Notes: generated from the letters alone by a model not told the origin. A stretch of 64,000 nt of DNA from Vanrija pseudolonga (GCF_020906515.1 NC_085855.1:1054001-1118000); one strand, 5' to 3'. Positions 22,209 to 34,555 are shown, counted from the stretch's first letter. Program-made: numbers and translations.

Positions 22209-25200
22209 TTAGAACAAGCTCGACTGCTGCCGCTGCGGTTGCTGGAACTGGAACGCGCTCGGAGGCGGCTGGTTCTGACCCGCGAACGGCGAGTTGGCAC
22301 CAAGCGGCCCAGCCGCGGGGAAGGCGCCAAAGGCACCTGCTCCGGGAGCAGCGGCGCCGGAACCGCCGACCTGGATCGACGCACGGAACGGGTTTGAGCC
22401 CGTGTTCTGGGCCTGCAGCGGCGCGGGCTGGGGCTGGCTGCTGAGCAGGCTCTGGCCAAACGACGATGTTGGCTGGAAGCCGGTCCGCTGGGGAGTGATG
22501 GTGCCCGGCGCCGCGGCGAACGGAGCTCCAGCACCAGGCGTCGTGGCGGTCGGTGTGCTACCCGAGCCGCCGAACGCCGCGAACAGGGCCTGGCCCTGCG
22601 AACCGCCAGTGCCCGTCGGGGACAGGGCTGAGAGACCAGCCGGCGGCTGCGTACCGTTCGGTGAGATGGGCGACGGCTCGGTCGACAGCGGCGGAAGAGA
22701 CTCCATGAGCGTCGAGCCGAAGTTGGACGTCGGCTTGAACGGCTTCACGCTACTACCGCCAAACCCGGTGCGTTGGGGCTGAAGAAAGCCAGTGCTCTGG
22801 GGCTGCAGTCCCCCTGGCGAGATGGCGCCGTTGGCACCACCGACGCTGAGGGAGCCAAACTGCGACATGAAGTCGTTGGCTGGCGGGGCCTCGGGCTTGG
22901 CGAATGCCGAGGCAATGTCCGACATGGCACTGGACGCGCCGTTTGTTTTTGTGGCGGTGCTCGCGACGGGTGCGAATGGGTCCCACTGGTCGGCCGTGGG
23001 CGCGGCCGCCGGGGCAGCAGGCGCGGCACCTGCTGGGGGAGCCGGTGTAAGGCCACCAGCCTGGGCAAACTGCTGGTTCCACTGGTGCTGGGCCAGCTCG
23101 TTCATGGACGGAGCCTTGGGCTGAGGGGGAGGAGCCGGAGCCGGAATGCCACCAGGCGGGGCGAAGGGGTTCTTCGAGCCTGTCTTCTGTGGCTGCAGCA
23201 GGCTGGTCGCCTTCTGTGGGGTAGAGCGGCTGCCGTTGGCATCTTGGACCGGCGAAGGCGTCGATGTAAACTGCTGCGCGAACGGGGCTGCCGGCTGAGC
23301 CAGCGGTGCGCTCGTCGGGCCCTGGCCGGCGGCGAAGTTTGTCTGCACAGATAACGTAGGCTGGCGGTTGAGGGTCGAGCCGGCGCTGATCGAGTTCTGA
23401 CGGAAAGGGTTGCCGCCAGTCGTCTGGGGCTGGAGGAACCCAGTCGGCTGCTGTTGGAGCTGGCCAAACGGCGAGGCCTCGCCGATGGATGCCAGCTGGC
23501 CAGCGGCCAGAGGGAACGTGGACTGTCTCTGGGGCTGGTGAGGGAAGCCGCCGGTCGGGGCCGGCTGGATGACACCTGTGGTCTGGGGCTGGAGGAAGGG
23601 CGAGGTGAACTGCTGCTGCTGAGGGAACCCAGTGGCCTGGGGCTGCACGAAGCCGGTCGGCTGGGCAAACATGGTCGACTGGCGGAAGGGGTTGTGGCCC
23701 GTCATCTGCGCCTGGAGCGGCATGGTACCGACGAACCCATACTGCTGGGTGGGCTGCTGCAGCATGCCGAACTGCGCCATCTGCTGCTGCTGCAACTGTT
23801 GCTGCTGGAATTGCTGTTGCTGCAACTGCTGCTGCTGCTGGAGCAGAAGCGGGTTGACACCCGCTGGGGCGGCCGCAGGGCCGCCGAAGATCGTGGGCTG
23901 CGCCTCGGGCTGGATCGAGTCGAGGAAGTCCTGGATCTTCTGCTGGGCGGCAGGGGCAGTGCTGGTCGAGCTGGAAGCTGCCGCATTCGACGACGACGAC
24001 GCAGCCGGCTTGTCCTCACTCCGGGTAACAGTGGCGGCAGGGGTTGCGGCCGACGAGCTGTCCTTCCTCCCCTCAACGACGCCGAGCGACTTTTTGTACT
24101 CTGCACGGTTCTGCTCAAAGTTGGGGTCGTTGAGGTACTCTTCAAGTGCCTTGACCAGCGAAGTCGGAGCATGCTTGAGATTTGGCACGGGGACGTTGAC
24201 AATGTTGTTCAGGCGGCGAGCGATGGCGAGGTAGTCGACAATCTTGTCGGTCTGGCTGATGAAGCTCTTGTAGATCTCAAACGACTCGGTCGCGTCGATC
24301 TTGGACATCTCAAAGTAATGCTCGAGAATGTTGCAGACACCCTCGTTGCCAGCCTGGAAGAGGACAAGGAGGTCCTTGACAAGCAGGCGGTAGGCGAGCA
24401 CCGTGTTCTCGTCACGGAGGTCGTCGTCGTAGAACTGGAAGGCGGTCAGTAAGGGCCGCGTCCACCCCCACCCACCTTGCACCGGATGAGCGCGTCAAGA
24501 ATCGTCTGAATCTGCGCGACTTCGCGCAACAGGCCCTTCTCCACAGGCAAGTGCCGCAGGTGGCGAGCCTTTGCTGTGCCGAGTCAGCTGTGCTAGCTCG
24601 CCCTCAGAACTTGCAACTCACAGCTGGCGCTCAAACCCGTGCTCCGCTTGTTGCTCTCGTTCTGGAGGCTGACCATGTCGTGCTTGCGATCCTTGAACGC
24701 CCGAATCCGCGAGTCGAGGTACTGCGCGTACGCCCGGAGGCTGGCGGGTGGGCGGTAGCCTGCGAGATCACGCCGTCAGCCCGCTGCCCATGGCCGTGGC
24801 CGTGGGCCGCACACTAGCTGCTCACCCTCAAAGTTCTGGTCCGTGACCGTGTTGAGCCGGAGCACGCTCTTCGAGGCCAGGTGGCGCAGGAGGACGTCGG
24901 TCGAGCCGGCCCGGATCATCTGGTGCAGCGTGAGGAGCGCCTTGAAGACGATCTGGGCAAGTCAGCGGCTGTGGGGGCGGCGGGCAGCGCAGCAGGTTCT
25001 CCGTATCGGCGTCGACGGCGCGCTCGCCTGTCCGGCTCTGATCCCCGCAGCATCGCGCACGTACCACAGGGTTGTTGTCCCGGAGACGGTCTGCCAGTGC
25101 CCGCGTGATCTCGTGAAGCGGCGCATCATCAGAGTAGGTCGCGGCGATGAGGGCGCTGGGGAGTTCAGGTCAGTACGAGGCCGTCGGTCCGCTCCACGCC

Positions 25201-25356
25201 GCCGGCGTCTGCTCACTCGAGATACTGAGTTGTCAGCGCGCAGCACAGAGCCCCACAACATCTACCACTACGCACCTTGGCCTTGGGCGGAGCATTCTTC
25301 GGCTTGCACGCCAGCTTGACAATCTTCTCGTAGTCGTGTCCTCCTGTCTTGGGCAT
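22209..25356 (-). CDS. AP180/CALM-type clathrin assembly protein with ANTH domain
   Basis: Minus-strand gene, start 25356, stop 22209, roughly 900 aa, with several short N-terminal exons followed by one long exon from about 24435. The start HDYEKIVKLACKPKNAPPKAK and LIAATYSDDAPLHEITRALADR are the PIP2-binding ANTH signature. Further ANTH helices (FKALLTLHQMIRAG, RAFKDRKHDMVSLQ, DLLVLFQAGNEGVCNILEHYFEM) follow. Joining KAK to DALIAAT needs an 8-nt micro-exon at 25217-25224 (codes Y-L-D across the junction). The C-terminal two thirds are disordered, with a poly-Gln run near 23770-23850, repeated QxTG-type motifs and several NPF motifs that bind EH-domain proteins, plus DPF. These adaptors link membrane, cargo and clathrin in endocytosis (yeast Yap1801/1802). 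Confidence 0.92.
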
Positions 25357-26199
25357 GGCGGCGTCGTTGTTGTCGGGGGTTACTCGTGGGAGGTGATGAT
25401 GGGTGCCTTTTCGTCGACGTCGTCGACACTGGTGTGGTGCCGTGGCACGTTTGTCCTAAGCTCTAGTCCAAGGCAGGAGAGAGAAGGTGGTCACAACGGT
25501 GATGAGAGCCGCGCGAGTTGAATTGCAGTACCAGCAATAGCGACAACACAGCGAGATGGAGGGCCGGGCGCTGGCTGTGACCGCTGCAAGAGAGGTGAGT
25601 GCGGGTAGGCGGAGCGGGGCGAACGAAGAGAGGCGTAGGCGGCGCAGGCGGCGGCAGGCGCTGTGCCTAAAGTCTTAAAGTGTGCAGGTGGTCGATACTG
25701 CCCAGTGTGATCTGCCTGCTACTTGTTGCAGTGCCCGCTTGTTACGATGGACGAAGGAGAGGAGTGTGATGGATGCAAGGAGGGGGTCGATGATGATGAT
25801 GATGAGGGGCCAACCTATGATGCATCCGAGTGAGGAGGCCTTGGGGGGGGAGACAGTCGCCTGCCTGGCCGTCCTTGTGACTGGCTGGCTGGGTGGTGTG
25901 CAGTCAGGGCCAAACCCTTCAAAAATCCTGAAATGACCAAGTCGTCATGGCACCACGTGGAAAATAAAAGGCGGGGCCACTAGTTTGGACAGATCGACAT
26001 CGAAGCTGCAACTTCAACGTCTATCTCTATACATCCTCGCTATCAAAACAAAGACGACACTGGACGACACGACACTGAGCTCCTAACTCGAGGAGGTTGA
26101 TACTGGTACACTCAGGGGCAGGGGGGTTGTGTCACTCACTCCCGCTCCCCCGATCATTAAAAGGCTTGTAATTTCCAAAGAGATGCTCATCATCCAACA
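25357..26199. other. Intergenic upstream of the AP180 gene
   Basis: Holds the AP180 promoter and the 3' flank of the CAP59-family gene. No gene, repeat array or RNA gene seen. An AT-rich patch with AAAATAAAAG lies near 25960-25970. Confidence 0.45.
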
Positions 26200-28538
26200 T
26201 CATCCGGCCACGTTCCAAGGTCGCTCAATTGCTCCAGGCAATGGGGGACATCTTGACGGTGCGTGCGTGGCCAGCGCAGACCAGGTGCAGTAGTCACGCT
26301 TGCGACCCGCCTTTTCAAAGATGAAGTCGACAATGTTGAGTGGGTATCCGCGGCTCCAGTGGTCTTGCAAGGTCAGCGCTTGCACAACCTCACCCCTATC
26401 TCACCCCCCTCTACTCACCATTCCAAAACTTGAGCACCGGGATACGGAGGACCACATCGTTCCACTTCCACCATTTGACCGAGTAGCCCGTTCGGACGTC
26501 GGGGTTCATCAAGATGCGCGGACGGCGGTCCGTGCTGCTGTATAGGCGGTGAAGGTCGAGCGAGAACAGGAAGCACTCGGAGTGGTCACACGCGTCGACA
26601 CCCGAGATACGGAACTGGATCGGAGAGGGCAGAGGAGGGGACATTCGTCCGCCGACATAGGTAGCTGGTGGGTTAGCTCGACCTCCGCACCTTTCACCCA
26701 CCATTGTCCACCATCTTCCAGCCACGCTTGGCCAGCCCGGGGCTGGCAGCAGCGTTGCGTTCGTCTGCAGTCGACTGAGCAGCAGAGGTCGGTGTGAAGA
26801 GGTACGGAGCCGCCGGGAAGGCAACCATGCCGTTCCAGCAAGCCGACACTTCCATCGGAACATTCTGACGCAGACGTGCCACACTGACGGGATCCTTGAC
26901 ATATGGCCAAAAAGTCCTCATGGGCGTGCCGCAGATATCGCGAGCAACCCAGGTGTCGTACAATCCTTCATGGTGTCAGCCAGGCAAGCACAAGAACGTC
27001 GATAAGGCGACAAAAGTCGACAGAAATGGCCGGCGGGCACCAGCGGTGAATACCTTGGCGACCGATTTTGGCCGCCAAGACAGGCGGCTGATCAACCAGG
27101 GAGCCGGGGATGGAACCACGTCACCGAGGTGATATGGCCACCAAGGTTTATCAAGCTGCCATTTACGTGTTTGCCGCACATCACACACTCCTTCTTCCTC
27201 GTCTGCACTCACCAGCACCGTTGAAGTCCATTCCGCACGCAAGGTCGTACCCGTCCTCGCCTGGCTTGCCGTCCAGGGACGTTGTCAACAGCCTCACGGC
27301 GCTCTGCCACGAAAAGAAGATGTCATTGAGGAAGACGATCTTGGTGAACTCGTGGTAGTCGGGCAGGCGGAGCTCGACATCTGGGCTCTGCAGCGGTTCA
27401 ATGGCCTTGTTTCGCGCAGCCGAAAGGAAGCCGATACGTTCTGGCGACGTGCCGTAAGCCCACCAACGCGCAGTCTTTTCGGAAATGACGCGGTTGGGGA
27501 CGCCGAGGTGAGTGAGACGCGTCGCGAGATCGGCAAGCAGCTCGGGCGTCTTATCCTTGGAGTTGGACTCGTAAATCGACACAAATGTATTGCTTGGCCC
27601 GACTGCGATGGTCAGTGGGATAGGCCTGGGGAAACAGACGGCTGCGGCTGCAGCTTCGGCAGTGTGACACCGCCTTGGCTTGCCGCCCCTTCGGATATGC
27701 GCCCTTTCGGATCTGCCGATCTGCCAAGCCCCGCAGCCACTCTGTGCACAGCCAACTCACGATGCTCAGCAAGCTTGACGACCTGGTCCGACCAATGGGG
27801 CACGAGGTCCTCGTTGTTGTAAAGGTTTGCGGCAATAAAGTACTTGCCAGGTGGGGCGCCAGCCAAGTCGCGGTCCAACGGCGGCAACTCGTTGAGCGGA
27901 GGGACGAGGCCGAGTGAAAGGCAGTAGAGGACGAATGTCGACAGCACGAGTAAGAACGAGTACTGGGCGGTCGACCAGCGCGGGAGGCCCTTTGCGAGGG
28001 CCTTGGGGTTCCCGCGCCACGCCACGAGCGCCAACGCGAAGACGATGCGCAGACAACTGATCTGCGTCCAAGCAGTGACACCGACGAAAATAGCGGCAAA
28101 GGCGTGCACCGTCGTTGGGAACGGGAAGGCGACGAGTAACGCCACGAACGTTGCTATTGAGAGGAGGACGACGAATATGAGGACGGGGTCTCGGCGCGCG
28201 AGCCAAGACCGGGGCCGGGTGCTGCCGGCCGACGAGGACCCCGCGGACGAGCTCGACGGCGAGCGCGAGTGCAGGCGTGGTGGCCGGTCGCCGTCGATGG
28301 CGAGGTACTGGCCGCGCGGGCTGCTTGGCGCCAAGTAGCCCGAGTGGAGCTTTGCCTCGACCTTGGTCAAGTGGTGGTCGTCGAGATGGTCGTCATCGTC
28401 ATCGTCGTCGTCCTGTGATGGCCGCGATGCGGACGATTCCGACGAGAACGGCGACGGCGGGATAGGGAGGTAGTGGCCCACGGTGGCGAGGGAGGACGAG
28501 CCGCGGCGCGCCCAGTCGGAGAGCGCAAAGTAGCTCAT
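26200..28538 (-). CDS. CAP59/CMT1-family membrane glycosyltransferase (mannosyltransferase-like)
   Basis: Minus-strand gene of five or so exons; start 28538, stop 26200. The first exon encodes a cytosolic head with an acidic Asp run, then hydrophobic segments (PVLIFVVLLSIATFVALLVAF; a stretch around TAWTQISCLRIVFALALV; YSFLLVLSTFVLYCLSLGL). The lumenal CAP59-type catalytic region follows: GKYFIAANLYNNEDLVPHW, FVSIYESNSKD, LGVPNRVISE, RIGFLSAARNKAIEPL, KIVFLNDIFF and a Cys-containing DLACGMDFN. A second half (VPMEVSACWNGMVAFPA, DHSECFLFSLDLHRLY) is typical of Cryptococcus Cap59/Cap60/Cmt1 proteins. Those proteins act in the Golgi in synthesis of capsule or mannan-type polysaccharide. The exact linkage made cannot be told from sequence. 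Confidence 0.88.
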
Positions 28539-31194
28539 GGCGTGGGGGAGAGGGAGGTGCGCGTGTGGTGGTTAAGTGGCCGCGTGTCGGGCTGAGGCGG
28601 GTTGGAGCTGGCCGTCGTGTTGTGTCGTGTATGTGGTGTGAGCCAGAAGACAAGTGATGGTGGGGGTCGAGTCAAAGGGGTCGAGCGGTGTGTGTGCGCT
28701 CGGGCCGCCGCGTCCGCGTTGGCGCGCAGAAGCCGGTGGCCGAGGGGGGTCGAGCGGGGGGTGTCGACGGCGGGCGGCGCGCGGGGGGGGCGGGGTGAGG
28801 CCGAGACGAGAGCGGGGTGCGGTCGAGGCTAGCAAGTTTGAGTAGATGGTAGATGTCACGGCGGCGATGGCGATAGCGCAAGGGTCATGTTGCTTGTCGC
28901 CTTCCTTCTTTACTTGCTGTTTGGTGATCAGCGCGCGCGCGCGCGCGCTCGATTCCGGGGTGACTGCGCCAGGCAGTGGGGGTGGGTGGGTGGTGGTGGC
29001 CAGCCAGGACAGGACGCTGCAGGACGAGTATCACTGCGGTGCAGGCAGGCTGCAGGCAGGCAGGCTACAGGGAAATTGTGGCGCACGCACGCTGCGTTGT
29101 GCGTACAAGCAAGCAGTCAGCCAGGGAGGGGGGCCGAGAGAGCCGAGCCCGCTGCCTGCCTGCCTGCCTGCCATGCATCGGCGCGGGTCCGTCGTCGCCA
29201 TCTGCCCCACCCCTGTCCTGTCTCTGGTGATTGCGGTGCACGCACAATGGGCGTCGACTTTCGGTCGGGTTATCAAACGTGTATCGACTGAACCGCCAAA
29301 ACATATCGCGGAAGCGAGGCACGCCGCGGCGCGCGCGCGCAGGAAGGTGGGTGGGCTGGGCTGGGCGCGCGCTGCCTGGCGCTTGCCGCCTTGGCGCAAC
29401 ACCAGACCAATTTCACCGACCACCCGGCCACTGCTGCTGCTGGTGCATCATGTCTGGGGGGATCTCGTCCTCGGCGCCCAGTGCCGCCATCTGCCGCCTC
29501 AAAGTCGCTCATAGGGGAATGCAGCGAGCCAGCCAACCGGCACGCCGGCGCCGCCCAGCAGCACCGAGCCAGATCCATTGTCGCTGCGGGCGCAGTGCGG
29601 GCCAAGCGGCGGCTCAGGAGCACAAGTCTGGGGCCTGCGCTATTTCCAGGCATGGGCGAGGTTATTTTGTCCTCCTCGCTGCTGCGAGCTTGACACGGCG
29701 ACAATGACATGAAGCAGGGGGGGGGGGGGCAGCAGGAGCTGGATGCACGTCACCGAGCCTGCCTGCTTGCTCCATCATGACGATAACACGCTGCGCAAAG
29801 GTCCAATTCATCGTGGTGCAATGAAGCTGTAGCAGCAGCAGGTGAGCCTCACGGCCGTGACGTTGCAGACGCCACCCCACGACAAAACGACCAGGGACAG
29901 GCAGCAAGGGACCGCCCCCCGGCCCCCCGGCACACCGCCCCCTTGCCTGCAGCCTTCCTGCCTCGGAGGAGGGCGCCGAGGATGCACCCAGCCGACTGAC
30001 GCGACAGCGAATGCGTGACTGCGGATGGCTCGGGCACGCAGCTGCGTGCCAGCCAGGCAGCCAGCCAGCCAGCCAACGCCCGAACCGAGGCGAGCCGGGA
30101 AGCGGTATCAGCGCCCGCCCCCGCGCCCGCGTCGGTCGTCGTCGGCGCCCGCCCGCCCGTTACGCACGGCGATTGACGAACGGCGCTACGGCGCGCGGCG
30201 ACGCGTCCGCGTGTGCATGCACAAGCGACACGGCGGCCTGGCTTGACCATGCGTTTACTGGTCTTGCACACGCGCAAAGTTTACGCTCCTCGCGCCGGGT
30301 CCGTTTCGGGCGCCAGCGCAAGCGCCAAGCGGCGCCGAGGAGCTCGTGACGCGGGCCAAGACGCCGAGGCGGCCGATTGGCGCTGCTGCTTGCCCGCCGC
30401 GGTGAGCAGTGCAGGGTGTGTGTGTGTGGTATTGGTGCAGGGCGACGATGGGTTTAGAGGCCACTACGGGCCGCTGGTGCGCCGACTTGGTGCCCTTGTC
30501 GCAGTTATCCTATCGCTCGCTCGCGCGGGCAACGTCACGCGTGTCGCGCCCGCTCGGTCAGTCACTCGGCCAGATACACACTCGGCGATAGCGTCGACGC
30601 GTCCTCGGTCTCACTGGGTCTCACGTCATGCCCAGCAAGGTACAGAGGACCCCACAACTGTGGTTGTGTCTCGTGCGTCATTGTGGCAGCATTGGACGTC
30701 ATCGTGGCTGTGGTCGCTGCGTTTCTCGCAGCCGCCGTACAGGAGGGCTGCTACACCGTGCCGTACGACCTCGGCCCCCTCGATCACCACGACCATCTCT
30801 AAACATCTCACAATGACCCGTGCAGGCAGACCGCGCGGCCTCGCTCCCGCCTCGGCGTAGACGCGCTTTCGTCAATGCCGTCGTGGTGATGTCGCCGAGG
30901 CCGAGGGAGAACAGGGCCTCGGGGTGCTCACCCCGCGCCCCGTCAGCTGCCACGCGTACAGCATACACTGCCACCACCCAGGGCGCCTCGCTCGCGTCTC
31001 AACGGCTTGATTCAGAGTGCTGCCTGCCTGTGTCGCACGCAGCCTGGGCCATCCTGGAGCGCACGAAACCAAGGTGCATTGTACAATCAACTAATTGGCA
31101 CTTTGACAACTGGACGCGACGGACCAACCCCCCCCCCACCCCTCCCCCCTCGCCCACCCCCGCTCCTCCAAACCACGCCCGCATCTCCTCGCCC
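28539..31194. other. 2.7-kb gene-poor region upstream of the CAP59-family gene
   Basis: No frame here has family resemblance or sensible splice sites. The region carries several tetranucleotide runs of the CAGG/GCCT and CAGC/GCTG type (29039-29070, 29152-29172, 30045-30077) and a 13-base G run at 29717-29729. Local GC alternates sharply. It may be regulatory, a decayed locus, or hold a non-coding transcript; the sequence alone does not decide. Confidence 0.5.
29039..29172. repeat. CAGG/GCCT tetranucleotide microsatellite pair
   Basis: GCAGGCAGGCTGCAGGCAGG-like runs near 29039-29070 and the complementary GCCTGCCTGCC run near 29152-29172 could form an inverted pair about 90 bases apart. Confidence 0.6.
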
Positions 31195-33018
31195 CTAGTA
31201 CCCCTCATACCGCCAGTCCATAGCCACCTGCTCCTTTGTCACGCCACGGCGCACCACGCGCGCGACCTGCTCGTCCGTGCCGTCGAGCAGGCGGTTCTCG
31301 CGGCGCACATAGAAGAGGTAGCCCGTGATGGTGATGGCAAAGGCAACACCGGCAGCGATAAAGGTTCCAAAGGCGGCAAAGTACCGCGGGCCCGCAAACC
31401 ACAGATATGAGGCCCAGATGTTGGACGTGCCGCCGATGGCGTTCATGAGGGCGATCGCGGCGGCGCGCTTGGCGATGGGGCGGGGCAGATGGTGGTTGAT
31501 CGTCTTGTAGAGCAGCAGCTGGGGGCCGACTGGGCCGGTGAGCATTAACTAACGGGCAACTGACATACCACTTGTGCACGGCATGAACATCATCGCCGTG
31601 TAGCGCCCTGCAATGCTCAGCGTGGCCATGGGCACAATGTAGGTGCAGCATGCGAGGGCAATGTTGCCCATGATGAAGGGGTAGATGAGTTTAGTTTTCT
31701 GGCGGTGTCAGTTGTGGCTCGTTACAGACGACCGTCAACTCACGTCGCTCAGCGCCGTCAGGCCCATGTACCAGAACGCGGCGAAGACGTATGGCGGAGC
31801 GGTGAGCAGCAGCGTGCGGTTGGAGTCGTAGCCCAGCGTCTTGACTGAGGCCGAGTCAGCAACGAACCACCAAGCTCAACGCACCAATCGTAGGGAAGAA
31901 GTTTGCAATCGATCCTTGGGTCTGCGACATCATGTTGCAGAAGATGAGCGCGTAGAGCTGTTGGGTCAGCGATCGCAGGGGCGCCCAACCCACCTTGGGG
32001 TCCTTGAAGCCTTGCAGGAAACCCTGCCACGTCCCGACATCCTCGCTGCCCTCACCGGCGCCTGCCTCCTTCTCCAGGCGCCAGACGGCAACCTCACGCT
32101 CTACTGGGGTGAGGAGGCGGGCATTGTACGGGTACTCGGGCTGGTTTGGGTCAGCTCTGCTCGTTGACAGCACACTCACAAGGATGAGAGCCGAGAGGAT
32201 TGCAATTCCAACGGTCGCGCTGCCCTCGCTGCGGGTGTTAGTCGGTCCTTTTAACTTGTCACCTACATGATGAACAGCCAGCGCCAGCCACGGATACCAT
32301 GCAAGCCGTCCATCTTGAGGCAGCCAGCGGCAATGAGACCACCGAACGCGTTGCCCACCTGCTGCCCGACGTACAGGCCGCCGATCCGCTTGCCGAGCTC
32401 GTTCTTGGTGTACCACGCGCTGAGGAGGTAGATAGCGCCGGGGAAGAAGACTGCCTCGACCATGCCCAGGATGGCGCGGATGGCGAGGAGGGCGTGGTAC
32501 GACTGCACGGCGGCTGTGGCGGCTGAGATAACTCCCCAGATGGCGCAGGCGCAGCAGATGTCTAGGCGGGTGTTAGGTCTGAAGGACAACGACGCAGCGG
32601 TGGGTGACTTACAAAGACCCGGTCGCGTGAGCTTCGAGATGATAAGGTTGGACGGGATCTGGAAGGGGAGGTAGCCGACGAACAGGATCGAGAGGGCAGT
32701 CGCAAACTCCTGCGTCGACATGTTGAGGTCCTCCATGATGCCTTGGAGCTTGGCAGCGGCCAGGTTCTGGCGGTCAATGTAGTTGAGGATGTACAGGATG
32801 CCCATGACGGGCCTGGGCGGGGGTCAGCGCTGCCCGGCATAACGGCAGCACACGACTCACAGGATGACGAGGTCGGCCTTGCGCACAATCTTCTTCTCAA
32901 TAGCGGCAATATCGGCGTCGCTCATCCCGCGCAGGGCTTCGGGCCGGCGTTCGTCGACCGACAGCACGTCGGTCGTGGGCTCCTTGATGTCGGTGGTCGA
33001 GTTGGTGGGCGACGGCAT
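31195..33018 (-). CDS. MFS transporter of the DAL5/TNA1 (allantoate/carboxylate anion:cation symporter) family
   Basis: Minus-strand gene with about seven exons, start 33018, stop 31195, roughly 490 aa. The signature after helix 1, ILNYIDRQNLAAAKLQGI, is diagnostic of the ACS family that includes Dal5, Tna1 and tartrate/hydroxy-acid carriers. FVGYLPFQIPSNLIISKLTRPGLC and an LGMVEAVFFPGAIYLLSAWY motif in helices 4-5 support it. The C-terminal helices (SNIWASYLWFAG, AFAITITGYLFYVRREN) complete the expected 12. It is transcribed divergently from the aldolase gene across a 667-bp promoter with two GATA hexamers. Substrate is likely a small organic acid or ureido compound, judged by family and neighbours only. 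Confidence 0.9.
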
Positions 33019-33685
33019 GGTGTGGTGCGGGCGGTGTGGGAGGGACCTGACCTCTAGCTGCTCTGTGGTTCGTTCGACCAGGCAGGCAAGCGCTTTAAGA
33101 GTCCCGAGGGCGTGCGTTATCTCGGGAGGGGGGAGGGACACGGCCTCCGGACCGAGAGCGGCGCACGGGTCTTGGTCGTCTGAGGAGCGCGGCGCGGCGC
33201 GACACGGTCCTGCAGCTGGCGGCGGCGGTGGTGGTGGGCTGCGTGATAAGCGGCATGCTCCTCCTCGCCGGTGGCGGCTAGAGAGGGGAAGATGGAGAAA
33301 GAGAGATAGAAGTGGGAGGAGGTGGAGATGTGGGCAGGAGGTGGAGGGGACAGATCTGGCCGGGGTCAGGGAGGAGGTCGCGCGCGCAGCTTGGCGTTGC
33401 CGCGGCTGGAGCTCGAGGGAGGAGCTCCGCCACTTGACCCAGTCCACTCTGCTCTGCCGTCTCCAGCGGACATGGCCGGGTCGGCTTACTTGCAACAAGT
33501 CGCCTCGCGCGAGTTGCTTGTCAACGCTGTGCTCCTCCGACTTACATGCTCCTCCAAAGTATTGTACCGACAAAGGCCTTATCCGTCCCCATGGCGAGGT
33601 GACAAACTGGCTTTATAAGATAGGCCGGGTGGCGGGTCTGCCTCCTCCGCCACGCACTCAGCCCCCAGCCCACGGCTCCACCAGC
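33019..33685. promoter_or_regulatory. Bidirectional promoter, DAL5-type carrier / aldolase
   Basis: 667 bp between two divergent starts. GATA-type hexamers at 33245-33250 (GATAAG) and 33578-33583 (CTTATC). A TATA box TTTATAAG at 33612-33619 lies about 70 bases before the aldolase ATG. Co-regulation of the two genes is a reasonable inference. Confidence 0.55.
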
Positions 33686-34555
33686 ATGACCATCTCGAAC
33701 ACGTACCCCACGGCGCACAGCACGAGCGTCTCGAACGCGCGCCTGCGCATGCTCAACACGCTGCGCAGCGGCACCAAGGCCGTGATGACCTTCATGGCGA
33801 TCCCGTCTGTGCGGCACGCGCAGATTGTCGCCCTGTGCGGCTTTGACGCCGTCATCATCGACTGCGAGCACGGCCACATTGGCGACGACAGCATGCACAA
33901 CGCTGTGTCGGCGATCGCGGCGCTCGGCGTCTCCCCGCTCATCCGGATCCGCGGCACCGGCCCGGACATTATCAAGCGCGCGCTCGACACCGGCGCCCAC
34001 GGGCTCATGGTGCCCATGATCAACACGGCCGCCGAGGCCGAGGCGGTTGTACGGGCATCAAAGTTCCCGCCGCAGGGCCTCCGCGGACAGGGGTCGGCGT
34101 TCCCCGCCATCGCGCACGGCCTCACCACACCAGAGTACATGCAGAGCGCGAACCAGACCCTCTTGACCATCCTGCAGATCGAGTCGCGCGAGGGGGTCGA
34201 GAACGTGGACGAGATTGCCGCGGTTGACGGCGTCGGTGAGTGGCGGCGGCGTGTCGTGTGCTGTAGGGGTGTCGACTCGCTGACGCCGCCAGACTTCCTG
34301 TTCATCGGGCCAAACGACCTCGCACAGTCGCTCCTGGGCTACACACCCGCGCGCGGCGACGAGCCCGTCTTCCTCGAGGCCATTGACCGCATCGTCGCCG
34401 CGGCGCGCAGGCATGGCAAGTGGGCCGGCCGCCTCGTCAACGACGGCGTCCTCGCCAAGGCTGCCTTCGAGGTGTTTGACAGCGTCGCTATCACCGGCGA
34501 CACAAAGGCCATTACCAACTGGTATACGGCCGAGGTCAAGGTTGCTAGGTCGTAG
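33686..34555 (+). CDS. HpcH/HpaI-family class II aldolase
   Basis: Two exons, 33686-34235 and 34293-34555, 270 aa. The 57-bp intron is a multiple of three and open, so it is recognised only because removing it joins VDGV to DFLFIGPNDL, the unbroken family motif. Other signatures: VIIDCEHGHIGDD (catalytic His, acid residues), LIRIRG, GAHGLMVPMINTAAEAE and ILQIESREGVENVDEIAAV, where Glu and the later Asp of GPNDLAQSLG bind the divalent metal. The family cleaves 2-keto-3-deoxy or 4-hydroxy-2-oxo acids to pyruvate plus an aldehyde. Located beside a carrier, a RidA protein and a dioxygenase, it probably serves degradation of a sugar acid or aromatic/hydroxy acid; substrate unknown. Confidence 0.92.
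   Translation: MTISNTYPTAHSTSVSNARLRMLNTLRSGTKAVMTFMAIPSVRHAQIVALCGFDAVIIDCEHGHIGDDSMHNAVSAIAALGVSPLIRIRGTGPDIIKRALDTGAHGLMVPMINTAAEAEAVVRASKFPPQGLRGQGSAFPAIAHGLTTPEYMQSANQTLLTILQIESREGVENVDEIAAVDGVGEWRRRVVCCRGVDSLTPPDFLFIGPNDLAQSLLGYTPARGDEPVFLEAIDRIVAAARRHGKWAGRLVNDGVLAKAAFEVFDSVAITGDTKAITNWYTAEVKVARS

Noticed and set aside
29718-30860. Several open frames in the 28.5-31.2 kb gap
   Set aside because: Frames follow GC skew and tetranucleotide repeats; none shows a recognisable domain.
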